NCBI GenBank assembly: GCA_031294825.1
Contig: JAUMPM010000055.1
Coordinates: 1-64,000, forward strand
DNA from: Collinsella sp.
Lineage (GTDB): Bacteria > Actinomycetota > Coriobacteriia > Coriobacteriales > Coriobacteriaceae
Direction of reading: 5' to 3'
Length of the DNA: 64,000 bases
A model generated the notes under the pieces. It saw nothing but the letters and a program-made list of their open reading frames with translations. It was not told where the DNA came from and ran no database searches. Positions 20,794 through 28,478 of the stretch are shown here, one piece after another; position 1 is the first letter of the stretch, and each line of letters begins with the position of its first letter. The position numbers were made by a program, and so were the translations under genes.

Positions 20794-22014
20794 ATGGCAA
20801 ATAAGAAAAAGAACTCCGAGGCCGCGCCGACGCCCGAGCAGCAGGCCCGCGCTGCCTCCAGCTCTCGCAAGAAGCAGCGCAAGACGTACGTGTCTAAGAC
20901 CGTCAAGATCGTTCTGGTGGTCATCGGCGTGCTGGCGATGCTGCTTTCCGTCTCGGCGATGGCGTGCTCCGGCCTTATGTCGCAGGCTGAGGACACCTCG
21001 GGCTACAAGCTGACCGGCGGTGTTGCTGCCACTATCAACGGCACCAACCTTACCGAGGACACCGTGACCAAGCAGATCATGAGCATGCGCACGTCCTACG
21101 GCTACACCAAGGATGAGGATTGGGCGCAGTATCTGGTTGACAACGACCTCACGCCCAAGAAGTACCGCAAGCAACTCATCGACTCCTACACGCAGCAGAT
21201 TCTGCTTCAACAGGCACAGAAGGAGAACGGCGTGACGGTGTCGGACGAGGAGGTCGAGAAGGCTTGGAAGGACGCGTGCAAGAGTGCGGGCGGCGCCAAG
21301 ACCTTTAAGAAGACCCTCAAGACCTACGGCTACACCGAGGACACCTACAAGGACTCGCTCAAGGAGAGCCTGGCACAGCAAAAGCTTAAGGATGCCGTCG
21401 CGCCCACGAGCAAGCCCAAGGACAGCGAGATTGTCGATTACATCAACGAGAATCTGTCTAACTACAACGATGCTCGCCGCTCGTCGAACATCCTGATCAA
21501 GGTTGATTCCGACGCCTCCGACGAGGACAAGGCTGCCGCCAAGGCCAAGGCGCAGGAGTGCCTGGACAAGATCAACTCCGGCGAACTGAGCTTTGAGGAC
21601 GCCGTGGAGCAGTACTCCGACGATACCGGCTCCAAGGAGAAGAAGGGCGATGTGGGCTGGGACAAGCTCACCACCTTCGTCGACAGCTACCAGGCGGCGC
21701 TCGAGGGACTCAACAAGGGCGATGTGAGCGACGTCGTCGAGTCGACCTATGGTTATCACATCATCAAGTGCACCGACTACTTCCATGTCGATAGCCAGGT
21801 CGATGACATTAAGCAGGTGCCCAAGGACATCAAGAAGTACATCTCCAACGTGGTGAAGACGCAGGCGGCAAGCACCGCGTACAGCGAGTGGCTGGAGCAG
21901 TACAAGAAGGATGCCGACATCACCGTCAGCCCCATGCCCAAGGACGTACCCTATAACGTGAGTCTAAAGGGCGTCACCAAGAGCTCGACCGACGATTCGT
22001 CGACGACTGAGTAA
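20794..22014 (+). CDS. PrsA/SurA-type peptidyl-prolyl isomerase (extracytoplasmic foldase)
   Basis: The 406-aa product has a basic N-terminus, one hydrophobic segment (IVLVVIGVLAMLLSVSAMAC) that may be a lipoprotein signal with an atypical lipobox, a SurA-like chaperone N-domain (about 60-225) and a parvulin PPIase domain (about 226-350). The parvulin domain contains SNILIKVD, FEDAVEQYSDD, KKGDVGWDKL and YGYHIIKC. Such proteins fold secreted proteins outside the membrane, and the window encodes two giant secreted proteins as possible clients. ATG 20794 follows GAAAGG; an upstream in-frame extension lies in repeat sequence. Confidence 0.88.
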   Translation: MANKKKNSEAAPTPEQQARAASSSRKKQRKTYVSKTVKIVLVVIGVLAMLLSVSAMACSGLMSQAEDTSGYKLTGGVAATINGTNLTEDTVTKQIMSMRTSYGYTKDEDWAQYLVDNDLTPKKYRKQLIDSYTQQILLQQAQKENGVTVSDEEVEKAWKDACKSAGGAKTFKKTLKTYGYTEDTYKDSLKESLAQQKLKDAVAPTSKPKDSEIVDYINENLSNYNDARRSSNILIKVDSDASDEDKAAAKAKAQECLDKINSGELSFEDAVEQYSDDTGSKEKKGDVGWDKLTTFVDSYQAALEGLNKGDVSDVVESTYGYHIIKCTDYFHVDSQVDDIKQVPKDIKKYISNVVKTQAASTAYSEWLEQYKKDADITVSPMPKDVPYNVSLKGVTKSSTDDSSTTE

Positions 22015-22068
22015 TCATGGGACGGTGCTCGCGCGAGTGCCGCCCACACTATTGAGGAGGATTTGCAG

Positions 22069-22512
22069 ATGACCAACGAAGAGCTGCAGAAGGAAATGAT
22101 TGCGGCCATGAAGGCCAAGGACAAGGTTCGCCTGTCTATCATTCGCCAGGTCAAGGCCGAGGTGAAGAATATCGAGGTTAACGAGCGCCGCGACGTGACC
22201 GAGGAAGACGTCAACAGCATGATCAAGCGTCTGATTAAGCAGACGAGCGAGACGCTGGAGATGTCCATTAAGGCCGGTACCGACCAGGAGCGTACCGACA
22301 ACCTGACCGAGCAGGTCAAGATCCTGGAGAGCCTGCTGCCCGCGCAGGTTTCGGGCGAGGAGCTCGAGGCTCTGATCGAGCAGGTCATTGCCGAGCTGGG
22401 CGCCACGTCCAAGAAGCAGATGGGCCAGGTCATGGGAGCACTCGGCAAGGCCACCGGTGGCAACTTCGACAAGCCGGCAGCAGCAAAGATCGTCGGCGCA
22501 AAGCTCGCGTAG
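22069..22512 (+). CDS. GatB/YqeY domain protein
   Basis: The 147-aa product is a stand-alone YqeY-type protein. It has two helical halves: VRLSIIRQVKAEVKNIEV and a C-terminal segment (KKQMGQVMGALGKATGG..D) like the tRNA-binding tail of GatB. No amidotransferase genes are nearby. GAGGAGG precedes the ATG at 22069, ruling out the TTG two codons upstream. A GC-rich hairpin (22018-22045) separates it from prsA and could attenuate or process the transcript. Confidence 0.88.
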   Translation: MTNEELQKEMIAAMKAKDKVRLSIIRQVKAEVKNIEVNERRDVTEEDVNSMIKRLIKQTSETLEMSIKAGTDQERTDNLTEQVKILESLLPAQVSGEELEALIEQVIAELGATSKKQMGQVMGALGKATGGNFDKPAAAKIVGAKLA

Positions 22513-22538
22513 GGGCCGAGCGGCATATAGTTGATGTT

Positions 22539-22577
22539 GAGGGGGGGCGTGGCCGTCATGGTCGCGCCCCTTTTTGC
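22539..22577 (+). terminator. Terminator of the YqeY gene
   Basis: GGGGCGTGGCC and TGGTCGCGCCCC form a stem followed by TTTTTG. Confidence 0.8.
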
Positions 22578-22590
22578 TGGGCTAGGCGCT

Positions 22591-22653
22591 CATTGGGGAC
22601 AGGCTTAAATGAGTACCCAATGAGCGGGCACTCATTTAAGCCTGTCCCCAATG
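22591..22653. repeat. Perfect 24-bp inverted GGGGACAG repeat
   Basis: Arms 22591-22614 (CATTGGGGACAGGCTTAAAT..) and 22630-22653 are exact reverse complements around a 15-nt loop. It lies between the YqeY terminator and the amino-acid transporter operon. Confidence 0.8.
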
Positions 22654-22771
22654 AGTGCCGACGAGCAGGTGGAAGGTTGCGGGTTCTTTACGGGAATGTA
22701 GTGTGGGCTGCGGAAACGTGGTTCTTTCCGTACAATAGTTCAACTCGTGTAAACGCAGGGAAGGGACATTC

Positions 22772-23503
22772 ATGGCAGACATGATCGAGATCAAGCATCT
22801 CAACAAGTACTTTGGCGACCTGCATGTGCTCAAAGATATCAACCTCACCGTCAAGCGCGGCGAGAAGCTCGTAATGATCGGGCCTTCCGGCTCGGGTAAG
22901 TCGACGCTCATCCGTTGTGTCGATTATCTTGAGGAGCCCACATCGGGCGAGGTCATCATTGACGGTACGCCGCTCACCAAAAAGAACCACCTGGAGATGG
23001 CTCGCAAGTATAGCTCCATGGTGTTTCAGCAGTTCAACCTGTATCCCAACATGACGGTGCTGGGCAACCTGACACTCGCGCCCACCAAGCTGCAAAAGAA
23101 GAGCAAGGAGGAGGCGACCGAGATCGCCATCGCCGCGCTCAAGCGTGTTGGCATGGCGCATAAGGCCGGCGAGTATCCGCAGAACCTCTCGGGCGGTCAG
23201 CAGCAGCGCATCGCCATCGCTCGTGCCCTGTGCACCAAGCAGCCCATCATCCTGTTTGACGAGCCGACCTCGGCGCTCGACCCCGAAATGGTCCAGGAGG
23301 TTCTGGACGTTATGATTGAGCTTGCGCAGGAGGATATCACCATGATCTGCGTGACGCATGAGATGGGCTTTGCGCGCCAGGTGGCCGACCGCGTCATCTT
23401 TATGGAGGACGGCCGCATCCTGGAGGAGGGCACGCCCGAGCACTTCTTCGATAACCCCGAGAACCCGCGCTGCCGCGAGTTCCTGTCCAAGATTCTGCAC
23501 TAG
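22772..23503 (+). CDS. Polar amino-acid ABC transporter ATP-binding protein
   Basis: The 243-aa ATPase belongs to the GlnQ/HisP group. It has Walker A GPSGSGKST, Q-loop QQFNLYP, signature LSGGQQQRIAIARAL, Walker B IILFDEPTSALDPE and the H-loop CVTHEMGF. It is the first gene of a four-gene operon with the binding protein and two permeases. A TACAAT at 22731-22736 could be the -10 element. It energises import of an amino acid of the Glu/Gln/Asp type or a related polar substrate; the exact substrate is not evident. Confidence 0.92.
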   Translation: MADMIEIKHLNKYFGDLHVLKDINLTVKRGEKLVMIGPSGSGKSTLIRCVDYLEEPTSGEVIIDGTPLTKKNHLEMARKYSSMVFQQFNLYPNMTVLGNLTLAPTKLQKKSKEEATEIAIAALKRVGMAHKAGEYPQNLSGGQQQRIAIARALCTKQPIILFDEPTSALDPEMVQEVLDVMIELAQEDITMICVTHEMGFARQVADRVIFMEDGRILEEGTPEHFFDNPENPRCREFLSKILH

Positions 23504-23511
23504 GCGTGGTG

Positions 23512-24387
23512 ATGGACATGACGGATATGACGAGGGCGGCCGTGTCGCGCCGTCACTTTTTGCAGCTGGCGGGTGCCGGCATGCTTGCGCTGACGGGGAC
23601 CGCGCTTACCGGTTGCGGCAACTCCACCAGCGGCGAGGGTTCCGACAAGGGGTCCAAACTTGCGGCCATTAAGTCGCGTGGCCATCTGAATGCTGGCGTT
23701 AAGAAGGATGTTCCCGGCTACGGCTATTACGACACCGCCAAGGGCCGCTTTGAGGGCATGGAAGTCGATTTGTGCTACCAGATCGCCGCTGCCGTCTTTG
23801 GCGTGAGCTACAAGGAGGCCCGTGCCCAGGAGCTTGTCGAGTTTACCGACGTAACGCCCAAGACGCGCGGTCCGCTGATTGATAACGGCCAACTCGACGT
23901 GGTCGCGGCGACCTACACCATCACCGACGAGCGCAAGAAGAGCTGGGATTTCTCGACGCCGTACCGCACCGACTACGTGGGACTCATGGTCAAGAAGCGT
24001 TCGGGCTTTACCTCGATTGAGGACCTAGACGGCAAGGTCATCGGCGTGAGCCAGGGTGCTACCACGCAGGGCCTGATCGAGCAGATGATCAAGGACAACG
24101 GCTTTAGCTGCAAGCCCGAGTTTAGGGCCTTTAGCGGCTACCCCATCATCAAGAGTTCGCTCGACGCCGGCAATATCGACGTCTTTGCTATGGACCGCTC
24201 CACGCTGGCCGGTTACATGAACGAGACCGTTGAGCTGCTGCAGCCCGAGGTCAAGTTTGGTGAGCAGGGCTACGGCGTGGCGACCAAGAAGGGCTGCGAC
24301 CTTTCGGCCGTGGTCGATCAGGTGATTTGCGATCGCCTGGCCGACGGCTGGCTCGACCAAGAGGTCAAGACCTGGGGTCTTGTATAG
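23512..24387 (+). CDS. Amino-acid ABC transporter substrate-binding lipoprotein
   Basis: A periplasmic-type solute-binding family 3 protein, tethered as a lipoprotein. The N-terminus has a twin-arginine-like SRRHFLQLAGAGMLALTG leading to the lipobox TALTGC. The mature domain has KSRGHLNAGVKKDVPGYG, FEGMEVDLCYQIAAAVFG and FSTPYRTDYVGLMVKK, typical of GlnH/BztA-like proteins. Several start codons (23509, 23512, 23518) lie just after the ATPase stop; none has a strong ribosome site, so translation is probably coupled. It delivers the substrate to the two permeases that follow. Confidence 0.9.
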   Translation: MDMTDMTRAAVSRRHFLQLAGAGMLALTGTALTGCGNSTSGEGSDKGSKLAAIKSRGHLNAGVKKDVPGYGYYDTAKGRFEGMEVDLCYQIAAAVFGVSYKEARAQELVEFTDVTPKTRGPLIDNGQLDVVAATYTITDERKKSWDFSTPYRTDYVGLMVKKRSGFTSIEDLDGKVIGVSQGATTQGLIEQMIKDNGFSCKPEFRAFSGYPIIKSSLDAGNIDVFAMDRSTLAGYMNETVELLQPEVKFGEQGYGVATKKGCDLSAVVDQVICDRLADGWLDQEVKTWGLV

Positions 24388-24412
24388 GCGTATCGTCCAA
24401 GGAAGGAATCAA

Positions 24413-25159
24413 ATGCTCGAAGGATTATTTGACGCCGACCGTTGGTCGACGACATTTCAAAACATGGGGCCCTTCTGGGAGGGCTTTGGCGTGACGCTGC
24501 AGGTGGTCGTTGCCGGTCTGCTGCTGTCACTGGTGCTGGGCACGCTGCTGGGCGTGTTCTCTACCACTCGTTCGCGCGTGCTGCGCGCCATAAGCCGCGT
24601 GTACGTGGAGTTTTACCAGAACACTCCGTTGCCCGTGCAGGTGCTCTTTATGTACATGGCCGGTCCGCAGTTTTTGCAGGCCATAACCGGTGCCGATCAG
24701 CCGGTGCGTATCGCGCCGTTCGTGCTGGGCTTCTTGGGTGTGGGCCTGTATCACGCGGCCTACATTTCGGAGGTCATTCGCACTGGCATCGAGGCGGTTC
24801 CGCGCGGTCAGATGGAGGCGGCCCAGAGCCAGGGCTTTACCCGTGCGCAGGCGTACTGGTACATCGTGTTGCCCCAAACATTCAAGATCATTCTGCCGCC
24901 GCTGTGTAACCAGGCGCTCAACCTGGTTAAGAACACGTCGGTGCTGGCGCTTGTGGCCGGCGGCGACCTTATGTACCGTTCCGACAACTTTGTGAGTCTG
25001 TACGGTTACCTGCAGGGATACATCGTCTGCTGCCTTATGTACTTCATCATCTGCTTTCCGCTCGCCATGCTGGTGCAGTGGCTCGAGCGCCGCTCCAAGG
25101 AGCGTCCGCGCGGCGTGAGCCTGGCCGAGCTGGGGCTCGACAACGTAGAGGAGGCCTAG
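24413..25159 (+). CDS. Amino-acid ABC transporter permease (first)
   Basis: The 248-aa product has about five membrane helices of the HisM/GlnP type. The EAA loop GQMEAAQSQGFTRAQAYWYIVLPQ contacts the ATPase, and YVEFYQNTPLPVQVLFMYM is the typical N-terminal signature of this family. GGAAGGA precedes the ATG at 24413; the upstream in-frame ATG at 24380 overlaps the preceding gene and lacks a ribosome site. It pairs with the permease at 25163. Confidence 0.92.
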   Translation: MLEGLFDADRWSTTFQNMGPFWEGFGVTLQVVVAGLLLSLVLGTLLGVFSTTRSRVLRAISRVYVEFYQNTPLPVQVLFMYMAGPQFLQAITGADQPVRIAPFVLGFLGVGLYHAAYISEVIRTGIEAVPRGQMEAAQSQGFTRAQAYWYIVLPQTFKIILPPLCNQALNLVKNTSVLALVAGGDLMYRSDNFVSLYGYLQGYIVCCLMYFIICFPLAMLVQWLERRSKERPRGVSLAELGLDNVEEA

Positions 25160-25162
25160 CGC

Positions 25163-25801
25163 ATGGAAATCTTCAACGCGACCAACCAGCTCTACATTTG
25201 GGGCGGATTTGTTAAGACAATCGAGATCTCGGCGCTGTCGATCTTTTTCTCGCTCATCTTTGGCACGGTGCTGGCGCTCGTTAAAAGCTATGCGCCCCGC
25301 CCATTCCGTATTTTGGTGAGTGCCTATATCGAGCTGTTCCGCTGCACGCCAAACCTGCTGTGGATTCTGTTTATCTACTTTACGGTGCAGGGTTTGGACA
25401 TTGTGATTTCGACCATCGCCTTTACGCTGTTTACCAGCGCCGTTATGGCCGAGATTGTGCGCGGCGGCCTCAACTCGATTCCGCGCGGCCAGTTTGAGGC
25501 AGCGCAGAGCCAGGGCTTCGGCTTCTTTGCCACCATGCGCTACATCATTCTGCCGCAGACGTTTAAGACGATTATTCCGGCGCTGTTTAGCCAGTGCACG
25601 ACCGTCATTAAGGATAGCTCGTATCTTTCGGGCATTAACGTGGCCGAGCTCATGTACACGGCAAACGTCGTGATGGCCCATGCAATCGACCTCTCGCAGG
25701 TGCTTATGCTCTACGGCCTGGTATTTGCGATGTACTTTGTGCTCAACTTTGGTATCTCGCTGCTGGTCCGAGCGTATCAGCGCCGCATCGTAGCCGCATA
25801 G
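25163..25801 (+). CDS. Amino-acid ABC transporter permease (second)
   Basis: The 212-aa product is homologous to the preceding permease, with YIELFRCTPNLLWILFIYF and the EAA loop GQFEAAQSQGFGFFATMRY. It starts three bases after the preceding stop codon. Two different permeases imply a heterodimeric channel. A long imperfect palindrome (25801-25908) begins at its stop codon. Confidence 0.92.
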   Translation: MEIFNATNQLYIWGGFVKTIEISALSIFFSLIFGTVLALVKSYAPRPFRILVSAYIELFRCTPNLLWILFIYFTVQGLDIVISTIAFTLFTSAVMAEIVRGGLNSIPRGQFEAAQSQGFGFFATMRYIILPQTFKTIIPALFSQCTTVIKDSSYLSGINVAELMYTANVVMAHAIDLSQVLMLYGLVFAMYFVLNFGISLLVRAYQRRIVAA

Positions 25802-25908
25802 TCCTGCTTCCCCAAGCACGGCACCTTGCCCCTCAATCGTCGCTTGCGTACATTTAGTACGCGGTGCTCCTCTTTCGGGGCAATCTGCCGCACTTGGGAA
25901 ACCAGGAC
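25801..25908. repeat. Long imperfect palindrome after the permease operon
   Basis: About 32 bases at 25801-25832 pair with 25877-25908 with few mismatches (GTCCTG/CAGGAC, TTGCCCC/GGGGCAA). Inside the loop GCGTAC.ATTTA.GTACGC forms a second small palindrome. There is no T-run typical of a terminator on either strand, so it may be an mRNA-stabilising hairpin or another repeat family member. Confidence 0.6.
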
Positions 25909-25972
25909 GGTCGTAAGTGACAAAATGGGAATCAGGAATCGCCTATTTCTCATTTGTTAGAAAGGAATCGCG

Positions 25973-26596
25973 ATGAGCGATCTGGTGAACAAGAAGAGTC
26001 CTGTGGTCATTACCATCGCGCGCGACTTTGGTGCCGAGGGCCACGAGATTGGCCGTATCCTCGCCAATGAGCTGGGGATTCCGCTGTACGATAACGAGCT
26101 GCTGGTGCGCGCGTCGCTGCGTACAGGTGAGTCGCTCGATAAGATGGCCGCCTATGACGAGCGCCTGGCTGTGGAGAACATGGCGTTCCTGCCCGACCGC
26201 TACGACGCCCGTTCATACTCGGATAAGTTGTTCCAAAAGATGAGCCAGGTGATTTTGGACCTGGGCGAAACCGAGAGCTGCATTATCGAGGGCCGTCTGT
26301 CCGACTACCTGCTGCGCAACAACCCCAATCACATTGCCGTGCTGGTGACCGCACCCTTTGAGGACCGCGTCGAGATCGTGCGCAAAAAGCGCGGCCTCAA
26401 CAAAAAGAAGGGCGTCAAGCTGGTCAAGCAGCAGCAGAAGGCGCGCGAGGCGTTCTATAAGCGCTACAGCGCCGGCAAGTGGAAGATGACGAGCGGCAAG
26501 GACATCGTCGTCAACCGCGCCAAGCTGGGCCGCGAAGGCTGCAAGGACGTCATCGCCGCTGCCTACCGCTACAAGGTGGCTCAGCTCGAAGGCTAA
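25973..26596 (+). CDS. Cytidylate-kinase-like P-loop protein
   Basis: The 207-aa product of the Cytidylate_kin2 type starts with VVITIARDFGAEGHEIGRIL, a variant P-loop in which the usual GxxxxGKS/T is modified. The core includes LYDNELL, SCIIEGRLSDYLL and a basic C-terminal third rich in Lys/Arg. It phosphorylates an unknown nucleotide-like substrate if active. It is a stand-alone gene with a Shine-Dalgarno GAAAGGA, ended by the GTGGTGGT hairpin. Confidence 0.8.
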   Translation: MSDLVNKKSPVVITIARDFGAEGHEIGRILANELGIPLYDNELLVRASLRTGESLDKMAAYDERLAVENMAFLPDRYDARSYSDKLFQKMSQVILDLGETESCIIEGRLSDYLLRNNPNHIAVLVTAPFEDRVEIVRKKRGLNKKKGVKLVKQQQKAREAFYKRYSAGKWKMTSGKDIVVNRAKLGREGCKDVIAAAYRYKVAQLEG

Positions 26597-26602
26597 CCAA
26601 TC

Positions 26603-26648
26603 AAAACCACCACAAGGGGGACAGGCACCTTTGTGGTGGTTTTTGTTT
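26603..26648 (+). terminator. Terminator carrying a GGGGACAG-type palindrome
   Basis: AAAACCACCACAA/TTGTGGTGGTTTT stem around GGGGGACAGGCACC, followed by TGTTTTA. An inverted copy of the same sequence lies at 26952-26988, so the pair brackets the half-site array between them. Confidence 0.75.
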
Positions 26649-26700
26649 TAGGCCGAGGGGAAGGCCTTGGCGGCAGTGCCTATCCTCGGCTTTTGCAAAA

Positions 26701-26916
26701 TCTCGATTTGTAACACCAGGCCAGCGAAAAAGGCTCTAACTGTTACAGATTTAGATGAATCGTTCGGCCGTCAGCTCAACGTCTTGATCTGTAACACCAG
26801 GCGGCATATTTGGTCTCTAACTGTTACAGATTGAGATGCAGCGTGGGCGGCCGGCACAATATCTTAATCTGTAACAACTGCAAGGCTCAACGGGCTCCAG
26901 GTGTTACAGATTGAGG
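26701..26916. repeat. Half-site array 1: three 55-bp inverted-repeat units, 216 bp
   Basis: Units at 26701-26755, 26782-26836 and 26862-26916 each have a 15-bp left half-site like TCTTGATCTGTAACA, exactly 25 bases, and its 15-bp reverse complement like TGTTACAGATTGAGA. The gaps between units are 26 and 25 bases. Spacers inside and between units are unrelated in sequence. An array with identical geometry lies at 44317-44532. No ORF is present. The region 26649-26951 holds nothing else that I recognise. Confidence 0.85.
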
Positions 26917-26951
26917 CAAACGTCGGAATTGGTTCGCCGGCCAAGTCCCCG

Positions 26952-26988
26952 ACCACCACAAAGGTGCCTGTCCCCATCGTGGTGGTTG
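26952..26988. repeat. Inverted copy of the GTGGTGGT/GGGGACAG hairpin
   Basis: ACCACCAC pairs with GTGGTGGT around AAAGGTGCCTGTCCCCAT. It is the reverse complement of the core at 26603-26643. Confidence 0.7.
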
Positions 26989-27002
26989 GGTGGTCGGCAT
27001 AG

Positions 27003-27041
27003 AAAAAGTCCCCGCCGGGCGTGTGCTCGACGGGGACTTTG
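27003..27041 (-). terminator. Terminator of the nfnAB operon
   Basis: On the minus strand AAAGTCCCCG pairs with CGGGGACTTT and is followed by TTC-rich sequence, just downstream of the nfnB stop codon. Confidence 0.8.
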
Positions 27042-27068
27042 CCGTTTGATGGCTAGCGCTGTAGGTGA

Positions 27069-28478
27069 TTACTCGCCCAGCAGGCTCTTGGTGATGGAGG
27101 CAGCGGCCTTCTTGCCGGCGCCCATCGCCAGAATGACCGTAGCGGCACCGGTGACGATGTCGCCGCCAGCCCAGATGCGGGGATCGGTGGTCTGGCCAGT
27201 CTCCTCGTCGGCAACGATGTAGCCCCACTTGTTGAGCTCCATCTTGCCGCCGATCTTCTTTGCGAAGGGGTTGGCGTTGGTGCCGATAGCCGAGATTGCG
27301 ACGTCGCAGGGAATCTCCTCGATGGCGCCCTCGATGGGCACCGGGCGACGACGGCCGGACTCGTCAGGCTCGCCGAGCTCCATCTTCTGGACCTTGACGG
27401 CGCACACGGAGCCGTCCTCGCCAGCGACAAACTCGAGCGGGGAGACGAGCGGCAGAACCTCGACGCCCTCGGCCTTAGCATGGTGCAGCTCGGCGCGACG
27501 GCAGGGCATCTCGTCCTCGGTACGACGGTAGGCGATGATGGCGTGCTCGGCGCCCAGACGCTTGGCGGTACGGACGGCGTCCATAGCCACGTTGCCGCCA
27601 CCAAAGACGACGACGTTCTTGCCGTGCTTGGTGGGGGTGTCGTACTCGGGGAACTTGTTGGCCTTCATCAGGTTCACGCGGGTGAGGTACTCGTTCGCGA
27701 AGAAGACGTTGGGCAGGTTCTCGCCGGGGACGTTGAGGAACTTGGGCAGGCCAGCGCCGGTCGCCACATAGATGGCGTCGAAGCCCTGCTCGAACAGCTC
27801 CTCGGCCGTGGCCATGTTGCCCACGACGGAGTTGTACTCAAACTTGACGCCCATGTCCTCCAGGCCGTCAATCTCGCGCTTGACGACCGCCTTGGGCAGA
27901 CGGAACTCGGGGATGCCGTAGACCAGCACGCCGCCGCCGGTAAAGAAGGCCTCGAAGACGGTGACGTCAAAGCCGTTGCGGGCGAGCTCGCCGGCGCAGG
28001 TGATGCCGGACGGGCCGGAACCGACGACGGCGACCTTCTTGCCGTTCTTGGGGGCCATCTTGGGCGTGGAAGCGAGCTCGGGGCGGTCACCCAGGAAGCG
28101 CTCGAGCTGGCCGATGGCCACGGGCTCGGACTTCTTACCACGGATGCACTTGCCCTCGCACTGGTTCTCCTGCGGGCAGACGCGGCCGCAGATGGCGGGA
28201 AGCATGGAGTCCTCGCGGATGGTATCGAGAGCGCCGCCGAAGTCCTTCGCACGGATCTGCTCGATAAAGCGGGGGATGTTGATGTTGACGGGGCAGCCCT
28301 CAACACAGAACGGCTTCTTGCAGTTGAGGCAGCGCTCGGCCTCGGCCAGCGCCATCTCCTCGGTGAAGCCCTTGTCGACGGGGCGGAAGTCGCAGGCGCG
28401 CTCGGCAGCCGGCTCCTCGTTATCGGGGGTGCGGGGCGACTTCATATCGGCAACGAAACGACCGTTAACTAGTGGCAT
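27069..28478 (-). CDS. NfnB-type (GltA-like) NADPH:ferredoxin flavoprotein subunit
   Basis: The 469-aa product is homologous to the small subunit of glutamate synthase. The N-terminal Fe-S domain has RCLNCKKPFCVEGCP and CGRVCPQENQCEGKC. It is followed by an FAD Rossmann motif (VAVVGSGPSGITCA) and an NADP Rossmann motif (VVVFGGGNVAMDA). Because its partner is a PyrK-like FAD/2Fe-2S protein rather than a large GltB, the best call is NfnB of the electron-bifurcating NADH-dependent ferredoxin:NADP+ oxidoreductase. Start codon 28478 overlaps nfnA by 10 bases. Confidence 0.85.
   Translation of the reverse strand: MPLVNGRFVADMKSPRTPDNEEPAAERACDFRPVDKGFTEEMALAEAERCLNCKKPFCVEGCPVNINIPRFIEQIRAKDFGGALDTIREDSMLPAICGRVCPQENQCEGKCIRGKKSEPVAIGQLERFLGDRPELASTPKMAPKNGKKVAVVGSGPSGITCAGELARNGFDVTVFEAFFTGGGVLVYGIPEFRLPKAVVKREIDGLEDMGVKFEYNSVVGNMATAEELFEQGFDAIYVATGAGLPKFLNVPGENLPNVFFANEYLTRVNLMKANKFPEYDTPTKHGKNVVVFGGGNVAMDAVRTAKRLGAEHAIIAYRRTEDEMPCRRAELHHAKAEGVEVLPLVSPLEFVAGEDGSVCAVKVQKMELGEPDESGRRRPVPIEGAIEEIPCDVAISAIGTNANPFAKKIGGKMELNKWGYIVADEETGQTTDPRIWAGGDIVTGAATVILAMGAGKKAAASITKSLLGE

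Noticed and set aside
26701..26916. CRISPR array
   Set aside because: Repeats alternate in orientation, are only 15 bp, there are just six of them, and no cas genes are present. The regular spacing is real but is a different structure.
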